Below, piece after piece: positions 1-5,448 of a stretch of DNA of 6,592 bases (position 1 is the first letter of the stretch; each line of letters begins with the position of its first letter). The position numbers and the translations under genes were made by a program. The notes under the pieces are model-generated. The model saw nothing but the letters and a program-made list of their open reading frames with translations. It was not told where the DNA came from and ran no database searches. Origin of the DNA: CAYMUN01 sp964440265 (lineage in GTDB: Bacteria; Patescibacteriota; Saccharimonadia; Saccharimonadales; UBA4665); assembly GCA_964440265.1 (NCBI GenBank), contig CAYTRU010000061.1, positions 1-6,592 of the forward strand, read 5' to 3'.

Positions 1-55
1 AAAATTCTGCTACTCGGACTACTAACAGCAAATTATAATCGTACGGAATGAATTC

Positions 56-1297
56 TTAGTGATTGTGCAGCAACCGCCACCAGAAACTTGGTCGTGGAAT
101 GCCCTGGGACAAGACTAGCGGTGTAGTCTTCATGGTGCCGTCAAAGGTAACGCTGGTTTGGCCGACACCGACATACGTGTGCTGAGGCTGACCAGGCTTG
201 ATAGTCTCCAGTGAACTGTGGACAGCGAGCTTGGTACCGTGCCAGTCGATAAGGCTCAGGTCTTGCTGGGCAACTGCGTCAACAGTACCACCCCAAGGTA
301 ATTTATAGCGTGCCATCACCTGTCCCTTTTTTATGGGCGTATCAGTTTGCAGGTTAGCCCTGAAAGAGTCTAGTAGTAGTGGTGCATCGTGCAGTGCAGT
401 ACCGAGATCAGGCGCATGCATGGTGGCACCGATAATGGTGTGTGTTGCATCATAGGGTGCTGAAAACAAGAACACACCACCAGCTTCATCAGTATTACCA
501 GTCTTGATGCCATTGATGCCAGACTGCCCAAGCATGATATTGAAATTACGCAGCGTGCCGGCTACTGGCAAATCGACTGAGGGCTTCGCAACAATCTCGG
601 CGATGACCGGATTTTTGAGAGCTGCCTGGCCTAGCTTTACCAGGTCGCTCGCACTACTGACAGTACCCGGTGCAAAGCCGCTGGCATCAGCGAAGTGCGT
701 CTGGGTCATGCCTAGGCTCGCTGCCATTTTATTGGCTTCTACCGTGTAGGCCGAAATCGAACCGAAGCCCCAAGCAGCCAGCAAATCAGCAACATTGGTA
801 GCCGACGGTACCAGCATGGCTTCTAAGGCCTGATATTCGGTTAACTGCTCACCTTTAGCTACTGCGACAACTGATTCATTCAGAGCCAGCTCCTGCTGAT
901 ACTGCGCAACAATGGCGTCGGTAACTGGTATGCTCGGCCCCTGTTCGTTTGTAGCCAGGGGCTTCTTCTGTAGTAGTAACAGGGCCATCATCACTTTCGC
1001 CGTACTCGCCGTTGGGAACACGCCTGTGCCACCATTATTAGCACGCAGCCCAGTATCGCTGACCGTCATAACTTGCTCACCATAAGGCGACCAAACCATG
1101 CTTGGCATTGGCTCTACATTCTCCTTGAGCGCAGCAGGCCCACTGAGGACCGGCTTCAGCTCTGGCAATGGCCTGCAATAGGCCTGGTACACCAGCAAAC
1201 CGACCGCTGCAATAATGACTACCGGCACCACGAGGAGCAGTCGCTTTGGCCTTGTCTTGCGCTTGCTTGACTCTAAATTTTTGGTAGTTGCTGGCAT
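56..1297 (-). CDS. Membrane-anchored D-alanyl-D-alanine carboxypeptidase (peptidase S11, PBP5/DacA-like)
   Basis: The 413-residue protein should trim the terminal D-Ala from peptidoglycan stem peptides at the outer face of the membrane. A Lys/Arg-rich N-terminus (K12-R19) precedes one hydrophobic helix (about 20-38), which suggests an N-terminal signal anchor. No lipobox is present. The penicillin-binding core carries SxxK as S98-T-A-K101 and KTG as K265-T-G267 (in IKTGNTDEAGG). The family stretch with SLGMTQTHFADASGF lies at about 194-208. The position of the usual SxN motif reads S165-A-T-N168, so Thr stands where Asn is expected and Asn follows one residue later. The C-terminus is Trp/Arg-rich (PSFWWRLLHNH) and resembles the membrane-associating tails of PBP5-type enzymes. 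The ATG at 1297 has no Shine-Dalgarno upstream but precedes the basic stretch and anchor, so it is the sensible start. It is divergent from the 1400 gene. Family assignment is secure; in vivo substrate is inferred. Confidence 0.9.
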   Translation of the reverse strand: MPATTKNLESSKRKTRPKRLLLVVPVVIIAAVGLLVYQAYCRPLPELKPVLSGPAALKENVEPMPSMVWSPYGEQVMTVSDTGLRANNGGTGVFPTASTAKVMMALLLLQKKPLATNEQGPSIPVTDAIVAQYQQELALNESVVAVAKGEQLTEYQALEAMLVPSATNVADLLAAWGFGSISAYTVEANKMAASLGMTQTHFADASGFAPGTVSSASDLVKLGQAALKNPVIAEIVAKPSVDLPVAGTLRNFNIMLGQSGINGIKTGNTDEAGGVFLFSAPYDATHTIIGATMHAPDLGTALHDAPLLLDSFRANLQTDTPIKKGQVMARYKLPWGGTVDAVAQQDLSLIDWHGTKLAVHSSLETIKPGQPQHTYVGVGQTSVTFDGTMKTTPLVLSQGIPRPSFWWRLLHNH

Positions 1298-1326
1298 CCG
1301 ATTAAATAAATCTTATTACTATCTGC

Positions 1327-1355
1327 ATCATACCACGAGCAAATCAGTTGGCTAA
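1327..1355 (-). promoter_or_regulatory. Probable promoter of the S11 carboxypeptidase gene
   Basis: Read on the minus strand, an extended -10 TGG-TATGAT has its hexamer at 1327-1332. A weak -35-like TTAGCC (1350-1355) lies 17 nt upstream. The predicted transcript starts near 1320, giving a leader of about 20-25 nt with no Shine-Dalgarno sequence. Called by eye only. Confidence 0.45.
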
Positions 1356-1366
1356 AGCTAGAGCTT
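1355..1366. repeat. Short inverted repeat in the divergent promoter region (possible operator)
   Basis: AAGCT-AG-AGCTT is a perfect 5-bp inverted repeat with a 2-bp centre. It lies between the two divergent promoters and touches both of their -35 regions, where a regulator could affect both genes. A palindrome this short can arise by chance, and no regulator gene is adjacent to it. Confidence 0.25.
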
Positions 1367-1393
1367 GCTATTTACACCTATTAGTGCTATAGT
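1365..1393 (+). promoter_or_regulatory. Extended -10 promoter giving a likely leaderless mRNA for the 1400 gene
   Basis: The -35-like TTGCTA (1365-1370), a 17-nt spacer and -10 TATAGT (1388-1393) preceded by TGC form an extended -10 promoter. Only 6 nt separate the -10 from the ATG at 1400, so the expected transcription start falls on or beside the A of the start codon. No Shine-Dalgarno is present, which agrees with leaderless translation. Confidence 0.5.
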
Positions 1394-1399
1394 TGTTCT

Positions 1400-1923
1400 A
1401 TGGCCGAGCTAGGCGAACCCCCCGTGATACCTGGGACAGAAACAAAAATTAACTTGTCGCTAACGGCAGGAGACATACTTGAGGCCTTGGGGCAGCCCCC
1501 TCCACCTGAACCGGATGCAGTGCTTCCGTCATTAAATGGCATGCCAGTAACAGAATTACTGGAGAGGGTAGGGCATACTTCCCACCTGGAACACAGTCCA
1601 TTTTTAGTAGAAGCGTCTCATACGATTGTGGCAGGAAGCATGAAAGGCCTCCGCGTCTTTCGGACTGACCTAGCGGCTTTGCCAACGATTAGCGGCGAGG
1701 ACTTTATGCATAATGGGCCGGAGAGCCGTCAGGCGGCCGACGATCTGGAAAGTCGGGTGATCGAAATTACCGAAACTATGGGCTGGCACCTTTTGACCAT
1801 AGGCGGAAACCTCAGACGGTTGGCCGACCACTGCTACAACGAGCTAGCGCAAGATACCGACACTGATCGTCCCGCGCTTGAGCCGGGGGCAAATCCTCTA
1901 CACGCCCTGTACACCCTGGCAGG
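1400..1923 (+). CDS. Uncharacterised protein, N-terminal part (interrupted by assembly gap)
   Basis: I do not recognise this family. The visible 174 residues before the gap have no signal peptide or membrane segment. The N-terminus is Pro-rich and acidic, with a PPPPEP run at about 33-38. It is followed by likely alpha-helical segments (around MPVTELLERVG and, further on, SRVIEITETMGWHLLTIGGN). The ATG at 1400 is chosen because an extended -10 box lies 6 nt before it and the frame is open to the gap. The reading frame continues after the Ns in the segment at 1934-2516 if the real gap is a multiple of three, so the two pieces are best treated as one gene of about 370 residues or more. It is divergent from the carboxypeptidase and convergent with nrtR; the neighbours do not suggest a function. 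Confidence 0.6.
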
Positions 1924-1933
1924 NNNNNNNNNN
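1924..1933. other. Assembly gap of 10 Ns inside a coding region
   Basis: Ten unknown bases lie between AGG (1921-1923) and AGG (1934-1936). The number looks like a scaffolding placeholder rather than a measured length. The flanking frames (frame 2 before, frame 3 after) join if the true gap is 0, 3, 6... bases. Direct abutment, or collapse of the shared AGG, also joins them in frame. The apparent frameshift is therefore no evidence of a pseudogene. Confidence 0.95.
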
Positions 1934-2516
1934 AGGCGACCTTGGTAGTGATAACCTCCAGTTGATATGGGAGCAAATAGACGTCAAGCCCGAAGACAGA
2001 CAAACCGGGGACGATAAAACGGAGATTATCAAGGCTAAACTACGGTTACTACCCGATTCGTTAACTGTGTTAGGCGACTTAAGGGAACATCTACTAGACG
2101 AATACGTAGAAAGCCCTGAAGTGGACACCGTCAGTCTGCTAGAAGATATAGATGGGATGCTTGAGGCCTTGCAAGCGAAAGGAGGCTTGCTAGAAGATTA
2201 TGCCAGACTAAACCACACCAAGCTAGGCAAGAAAGTTCAAAGATTCCTTAGTTGGCACACTATTTTAGGCATCACTAGTGTCGCAGCTGCCCAGATAGCC
2301 GTAGCTGAGGTGCCCGGTGTGGCTAATGGCATCGAGAGCATTCCTGTAGTGTCCCCCGTGTATACCGCCCTGGCCGCTCCGGAATACAAATTTATTACCT
2401 CAATTGCCTTTGGCCTGCTTCTGTCGGCCGCTGGCCAGAAAATCGCCCATCACTATAACAAAAAGCATCTGCCTATCAAATACACATCAAAATTTGTTGA
2501 CTCTGCTCAGCTCTAA
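1934..2516 (+). CDS. Uncharacterised protein, C-terminal part with hydrophobic segments (continues the 1400 gene)
   Basis: This is the 193-residue C-terminal portion after the gap, in frame from 1935 to a TAA at 2514-2516. It begins with an acidic, Leu-rich helical region that could form a coiled coil (segments such as LREHLLDEYVESPEVD and LLEDIDGMLEALQAKGG). A basic stretch (KLGKKVQRF) follows, then two moderately hydrophobic segments. The first is around WHTILGITSVAAAQIAVAEV and the second around FITSIAFGLLLSAAGQKIA. The tail after them is basic (HHYNKKHLPIKY). This suggests a C-terminally membrane-associated protein, possibly a hairpin of two helices with both termini on the same side. No catalytic motif is visible and I do not recognise the family. 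No start codon with a Shine-Dalgarno sequence lies just after the gap, which supports continuation of the upstream piece. Confidence 0.6.
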
Positions 2517-2529
2517 AACGTAGCTACTC

Positions 2530-2557
2530 TTTTTGTCGTTTTATTTTAAGACAAAAA
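2530..2557. terminator. Weak bidirectional hairpin between convergent genes
   Basis: TTTTTGTC (2530-2537) and GACAAAAA (2550-2557) are perfect 8-bp complements around a 12-nt loop. The hairpin lies between the stop of the 1400 gene and the end of nrtR, overlapping the last nrtR codons. The outer A/T arms would give a U-run on either strand. Only two G-C pairs are in the stem, so it is a weak terminator at best; its position between convergent genes is the main support. Confidence 0.4.
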
Positions 2558-3226
2558 TTGCTGGATCTCGGTGAGCTTGTCCTGCTTAAACCGATATAAG
2601 CGAGCCGGACGATGGGAGACGCCTTCAGTCATTTTAACCGTTTCTGCTAACATGCCGGTGGCGATTATTTGCTTACGAAAATTGCGCTTATCTAACCCCA
2701 CTCCTAAAACGGCTTCATATACTTGCTGCAGTTGGGCCAACGTAAAAGTTGGCGGTAGTAGACCGAAAGCGATATTCGTATAGTGAAGCTTAGAGCGCAG
2801 CCGCTTACAGGCTAGATCGATGAAGGCCGTATGATCGAAGGCCAGTACGGGCAGATCGGCGACTGCGAACCATTTGGTAGGCTCATGGTTAGGGGAGTTA
2901 TCAGGTACAAATGCATTTGTGAGAGCCACATAGGTTATGGTGACGGCATGTCCGCGCGGATCTTTGCCAATCCAATCAAAAGTATAGAGTTGTTCTAGAT
3001 ACTGGATGTCGTCCGGAGTAAGACCAGCTTTATCCTCCAGAGTACGGTCGAGGGCGATTTGGATAGTCTCGCTCTCTGCCACATAGCTGCCTGGTAAGGC
3101 CCAGTGATCTTTCAGTGGCTCGGCAGTCCGTTTCACTAGTAGTACAGACAGACCCTCAGGTTGCATGGATAAACAGATGCCATCGACGGTAACCGTAGGC
3201 GGCGAATAAGAAGACGGGTTCTGCAT
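2546..3226 (-). CDS. nrtR: NrtR-type transcriptional regulator of NAD metabolism (Nudix-like + winged helix)
   Basis: The 226-residue protein has the NrtR architecture: an N-terminal Nudix-like domain (about 10-140) and a C-terminal winged-helix domain (about 150-220). In characterised NrtRs the Nudix part binds ADP-ribose or related NAD metabolites and controls DNA binding, usually as a repressor of NAD synthesis or salvage genes. The hallmark C-terminal motifs are present: LLPPTFTLAQLQQVYEAVLG (157-176), LDKRNFRKQI (178-187) and RPARLYRF (206-213). The Nudix box (from S47 to L69) is degenerate: the first Gly is Ser47, and the catalytic REUxEE core reads R61-T-L-E-D-K66. Hydrolase activity is therefore unlikely, and a sensor role fits. 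The ATG at 3226 is 7 nt from an extended -10 box, suggesting a leaderless mRNA. It is divergent from pnuC-nadR, the expected target, and may also control itself. Confidence in family is high; the ligand is inferred. Confidence 0.92.
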   Translation of the reverse strand: MQNPSSYSPPTVTVDGICLSMQPEGLSVLLVKRTAEPLKDHWALPGSYVAESETIQIALDRTLEDKAGLTPDDIQYLEQLYTFDWIGKDPRGHAVTITYVALTNAFVPDNSPNHEPTKWFAVADLPVLAFDHTAFIDLACKRLRSKLHYTNIAFGLLPPTFTLAQLQQVYEAVLGVGLDKRNFRKQIIATGMLAETVKMTEGVSHRPARLYRFKQDKLTEIQQFLS

Positions 3227-3233
3227 ACTATCA

Positions 3234-3242
3234 ATTGTAGCA
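3234..3242 (-). promoter_or_regulatory. Extended -10 of the nrtR promoter (probable leaderless transcript)
   Basis: On the minus strand, TGC-TACAAT ends 7 nt before the nrtR ATG. This places the expected transcription start on or within a base or two of the start codon. No convincing -35 hexamer lies at 16-18 nt, as is tolerated with extended -10 promoters. No Shine-Dalgarno is present. Confidence 0.5.
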
Positions 3243-3247
3243 GCTAC
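3237..3247. repeat. Palindrome overlapping the nrtR -10 (candidate operator)
   Basis: GTAGC-A-GCTAC is a perfect 5-1-5 inverted repeat. It overlaps the nrtR -10 box and lies just upstream of the pnuC -35. A bound repressor here would block nrtR and could affect pnuC. I cannot match it to a known NrtR site from memory, so it is a positional candidate only. Confidence 0.35.
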
Positions 3248-3253
3248 TTGGTG

Positions 3254-3283
3254 TTGACATTACACTAAGGTCAGAATTACACT
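3254..3283 (+). promoter_or_regulatory. Candidate promoter for pnuC-nadR
   Basis: A consensus -35 TTGACA lies at 3254-3259 and a 4/6 -10 TACACT at 3278-3283, separated by 18 nt. This predicts a leader of about 30 nt. Alternative -10 boxes nearer the gene are TATTAT (3291-3296) and TATAGT (3305-3310). TATAGT ends 9 nt before the ATG and would give a nearly leaderless mRNA, but it lacks a good -35. The sequence cannot decide between them. Confidence 0.45.
3259..3283. repeat. Direct repeats ATTACACT in the pnuC promoter (candidate regulator sites)
   Basis: ATTACACT occurs at 3259-3266 and 3276-3283, a 17-bp period. The first copy starts at the last base of the TTGACA -35 and the second contains the TACACT -10. 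The arms GTGT (3251-3254) and ACAC (3262-3265) also make a loose inverted repeat around the -35. The placement suits a repressor of pnuC-nadR, presumably NrtR. Confidence 0.35.
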
Positions 3284-3319
3284 GGGATTGTATTATAAAA
3301 AGACTATAGTGGGGGTACA

Positions 3320-4009
3320 ATGGATTTCTTTAGCTCTCATACCATTTTCTTTACATTACTTGGTTATCATATGAGCTACTTGGAATTTTTCGGTACAATA
3401 TTGAACATCGCAGCCGTATGGTATGCCGTACGCAATAACATCTTGACTTGGGCGTTTACCATCGTAGCCGATGCACTGTTTGTGTTTTTGTTTTATCAGT
3501 TTCAGCTTTACTCCGACATGATGATTCAGGTATTTTATATCGGCACCGGCGTGGCAGGTTTATGGGTGTGGGCCAGACGCAAGAAAGGTACCAAGACTGT
3601 TATCCGGCCGATCACCCGGAATAGCCGAAGGCAAAATGTGGCAGTCCTACTAGGCGTGGTGCTCGGTACCTTAGCCTGGGGAACCTTCATGTCACACATC
3701 CATACCATTCTGCCCCACCTCTTTCCGAAACCGGCCGCTTATCCCTACGTCGACGCCTCTATCACTATTATGGCCATCATTGCCCAAGTACAGCTAATTT
3801 TCCGGAAGTTCGAAAACTGGTATCTTTGGATTTTCCTAGATGTCATCGCAATCGGTGTCTACTATTCCCGAGGTATAAAGTTCGTATCATTGCTCTACGT
3901 AATTTTCCTGGGTCTATCAGTGCTAGGCGTAATAGAGTGGCGCAAGCAGCTGACAGCACCACCTGAAACGAAAACCGAGAAACCAGCTCTAAAGGAGAAA
4001 ACCGCCTGA
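3320..4009 (+). CDS. pnuC: PnuC-family ribosylnicotinamide transporter
   Basis: The 229-residue integral membrane protein belongs to the PnuC family, whose members take up ribosylnicotinamide (or related pyridine nucleosides) by facilitated diffusion. Intracellular phosphorylation traps the substrate. About seven hydrophobic helices are visible between residues 20 and 206. Family hallmarks are NILTWAF (40-46), the FYQFQLYSDMMIQVFY stretch (58-73), WVWARR (82-87), the NWYLW-IFLD segment (166-174) and a closing EWRK (206-209). The length is close to the usual 220-240. The ATG at 3320 is preferred to the ATG at 3371 because its MDFFS start resembles other PnuC N-termini. Upstream there is only a G-run (GGGGG, 3311-3315) at 4-nt spacing, a poor Shine-Dalgarno. 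The TGA stop overlaps the start of the nadR-like gene, implying translational coupling. NadR kinase next door makes ribosylnicotinamide the likeliest substrate. Confidence 0.93.
   Translation: MDFFSSHTIFFTLLGYHMSYLEFFGTILNIAAVWYAVRNNILTWAFTIVADALFVFLFYQFQLYSDMMIQVFYIGTGVAGLWVWARRKKGTKTVIRPITRNSRRQNVAVLLGVVLGTLAWGTFMSHIHTILPHLFPKPAAYPYVDASITIMAIIAQVQLIFRKFENWYLWIFLDVIAIGVYYSRGIKFVSLLYVIFLGLSVLGVIEWRKQLTAPPETKTEKPALKEKTA
3994..3997 (+). promoter_or_regulatory. Shine-Dalgarno deciding the CTG start of nadR
   Basis: GGAG within AAAGGAG lies 8 nt before the CTG at 4006, near-ideal spacing. No ATG, GTG or TTG lies in the nadR frame between the upstream in-frame TGA (3964-3966) and the TTG at 4096. 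The CTG start is supported by this site and by the conserved protein sequence directly after it. Confidence 0.6.
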
Positions 4010-4971
4010 AACACGGACTAGTAGTTGGCAAGTTTTATCCCTTTCATAAGGGGCACGCTTACCTGATACAAACAGCCCTGGAGCATTGCGACCAGTTGAC
4101 GATTCTGGTGGTCGATAGTCGAGGGCAGCAGCCGCCGGGCATGGTGCGCGAACAATGGCTCAAACAGGCTTATCCGGAGGCGACTGTCCGCTTAGTGGAT
4201 GACATCTACGAAGATAATAACTCCAAGGCCTGGGCTGACTATACGATTAAACTCTTAGGCAAGGCGCCAGACATTGTATTCACCTCGGAGACATACGGTG
4301 ATCGCTGGGCAGGCTTTATGGAGTCGCAGCATATGCTGGTCGACTTGGAGCGTAAGACAGTACCGATTTCCGGCACCAAAGTACGGCATAACCCTATGGA
4401 AAGCTGGCAATTCCTAGACACGAACGTCAGATCATACTACGCCAAACGCATAGCGCTAGTTGGCGCTGATTCAACTGGCACCACGACCTTGACCAAAGCC
4501 CTAGCCGAACATTACCAGACAAGCTGGGCACCAGAATATGGGCGCATGTATACGCACGGTAAAGTTACCTCAAAGCCCGGAGCAGCGTGGGACAGCCAAG
4601 AGCTGGCCTTTATAGCTGCTGAACAAAATCGGCTTGAGGACCGTTTGGCTGGCTATAGCAATAAACTTTTTTTCTGCGATACCGACTCATTCACTACAGC
4701 GTTATGGCATGAGCAGCTGCTGGGAAGCTGGTCGCCAGAGATTGAGCGACTGTTCATAAACCGCCGCTACGAACTATACCTGCTAACTGATATAGCTATC
4801 CCCTACAAGCAAGACGAGATACGCGTCGGCGAGAATATCCGCCACACCATGCATAAGCGTTTTATGACGCTACTCGAGCAGTATCATAAGCCCTACCAGT
4901 TGATCTCTGGCACGCCGGCTGAACGGCTAGCCAAGGCTGTAGAGCTTTGTGATGCATTGCTAACCCAATAG
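4006..4971 (+). CDS. nadR: NadR-like bifunctional NMN adenylyltransferase / ribosylnicotinamide kinase, CTG start
   Basis: The 321-residue enzyme should make NAD+ from ribosylnicotinamide in two steps: phosphorylation to NMN, then adenylation. The N-terminal nucleotidyltransferase domain (1-about 145) opens with GLVVGKFYPFHKGH, containing the nucleotide-binding H14-K-G-H17. The companion motifs are TSETYGDRW (93-101) and ISGTKVR (121-127). The C-terminal P-loop kinase domain (about 147-321) has G153-ADST-G158-TT as Walker A, where Thr replaces the usual Lys. It also has WAPEYGRMY (174-182) and a Walker B-like CDTD (224-227). The DNA-binding HTH of enterobacterial NadR is absent, so it is an enzyme, not a repressor. 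A start at the first in-frame TTG (4096) would delete HKGH and most of the first Rossmann strand, so I place the start at the CTG at 4006. This CTG overlaps the pnuC stop as CTGA and has a good Shine-Dalgarno. A sequencing error in the start codon remains possible. Confidence 0.88.
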   Translation: MKHGLVVGKFYPFHKGHAYLIQTALEHCDQLTILVVDSRGQQPPGMVREQWLKQAYPEATVRLVDDIYEDNNSKAWADYTIKLLGKAPDIVFTSETYGDRWAGFMESQHMLVDLERKTVPISGTKVRHNPMESWQFLDTNVRSYYAKRIALVGADSTGTTTLTKALAEHYQTSWAPEYGRMYTHGKVTSKPGAAWDSQELAFIAAEQNRLEDRLAGYSNKLFFCDTDSFTTALWHEQLLGSWSPEIERLFINRRYELYLLTDIAIPYKQDEIRVGENIRHTMHKRFMTLLEQYHKPYQLISGTPAERLAKAVELCDALLTQ

Positions 4972-5022
4972 ACGACGCATGACGACGTCTCTAAAACAAT
5001 CACTCCACTGACTTATTCTTGT

Positions 5023-5403
5023 CTATGCTTCTTGTAGCACAGACAAAATATTGCCGGCCGGATCTTTAAACCAAGCTATGTCAGGACCACGTTCGGCAGC
5101 GATGCCCCGGGCAATACCCTTTTCGTCAGTCATATCGGCGTACTGCTCAAAAATAACTCCCTTGGCGCTCAGCTCATCGACTGCTTGGTCAATAGCATCA
5201 ACAGGGAAATTAAGAATAGTGTAGGTTGCCGGCGCGTGGTCGTCTTTCTGATAGATGAAGATACTTAGGTCGCCGGCGAGCTTCAGCTTGAGGCCCATCG
5301 GGCCCTCCTCTACTTCTAGCCCAAGGGTTTGGCCATAAAACGATTTGGCCGCAGCCAGGTCATTTACCGAAAAACCGCTAAAGGCTTTTGAATCTGTCAG
5401 CAT
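5023..5403 (-). CDS. VOC-superfamily (glyoxalase/bleomycin-resistance fold) protein
   Basis: The 126-residue protein is one VOC-fold polypeptide with two beta-alpha-beta-beta-beta modules, normally a dimer. Module one is about 6-55 (FSGFSVNDLAAAKSFYGQTLGL). Module two is about 60-126 and ends in the typical WFKDPAGNILSVLQ (111-124). The usual metal ligands are not evident: there is no His in the first strand (AFSGFSV), the strand near Y61-TILNF has none, and the Glu normally near the end of the GNxxE strand is Ser121. Metal-dependent glyoxalase activity is therefore doubtful. A binding protein or a metal-free VOC member is more likely, and no substrate can be named. The ATG at 5403 is fixed by a strong Shine-Dalgarno. 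The gene lies 45 nt downstream of the capA-like gene on the same strand and may be co-transcribed, though it has its own candidate -10. Confidence 0.87.
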   Translation of the reverse strand: MLTDSKAFSGFSVNDLAAAKSFYGQTLGLEVEEGPMGLKLKLAGDLSIFIYQKDDHAPATYTILNFPVDAIDQAVDELSAKGVIFEQYADMTDEKGIARGIAAERGPDIAWFKDPAGNILSVLQEA

Positions 5404-5411
5404 ATTACTAT

Positions 5412-5417
5412 CTCCTT
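5412..5417 (-). promoter_or_regulatory. Shine-Dalgarno of the VOC gene
   Basis: AAGGAG on the minus strand lies 8 nt before the ATG at 5403. It is the clearest Shine-Dalgarno in the window. It shows that the organism uses anti-SD pairing even though two genes here lack leaders. Confidence 0.75.
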
Positions 5418-5436
5418 ATTATTTATGTCTGATTTC

Positions 5437-5445
5437 ACTGTACCA
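5437..5445 (-). promoter_or_regulatory. Candidate extended -10 for the VOC gene
   Basis: On the minus strand TGG-TACAGT lies directly after the capA-like stop codon. It predicts a start near 5430 and a leader of about 25-30 nt that contains the AAGGAG. No good -35 is seen. It may supplement read-through from the upstream gene. Confidence 0.4.
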
Positions 5446-5448
5446 CGA

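Noticed and set aside
1..55. Possible terminator or gene remnant downstream of the carboxypeptidase gene
   Set aside because: Only a short GAAT/ATTC complement is visible and the stretch is too short to support a feature.
504..749. Plus-strand open frames opposite the carboxypeptidase gene (504-749, 1073-1270)
   Set aside because: They lie antisense inside a well-supported S11 gene, have no recognisable domain, and no start signals were seen.
1400..2516. Reading the gene as a frameshifted pseudogene
   Set aside because: The only disruption is the N placeholder of unknown true length; both sides are otherwise open.
3843..4031. Minus-strand open frame across the pnuC-nadR junction
   Set aside because: Antisense to two secure genes, with no domain or start signal.
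4096..4098. TTG as the start of the NadR-like gene
   Set aside because: It would remove GLVVGKFYPFHKGH, the core of the adenylyltransferase domain. The CTG at 4006 has a better Shine-Dalgarno and the 4-nt overlap with pnuC.
4970..4990. AGACG...CGTCT inverted repeat and GACGACG direct repeats after nadR as a terminator
   Set aside because: The stem is only 5 bp with no following U-run; too weak to call.
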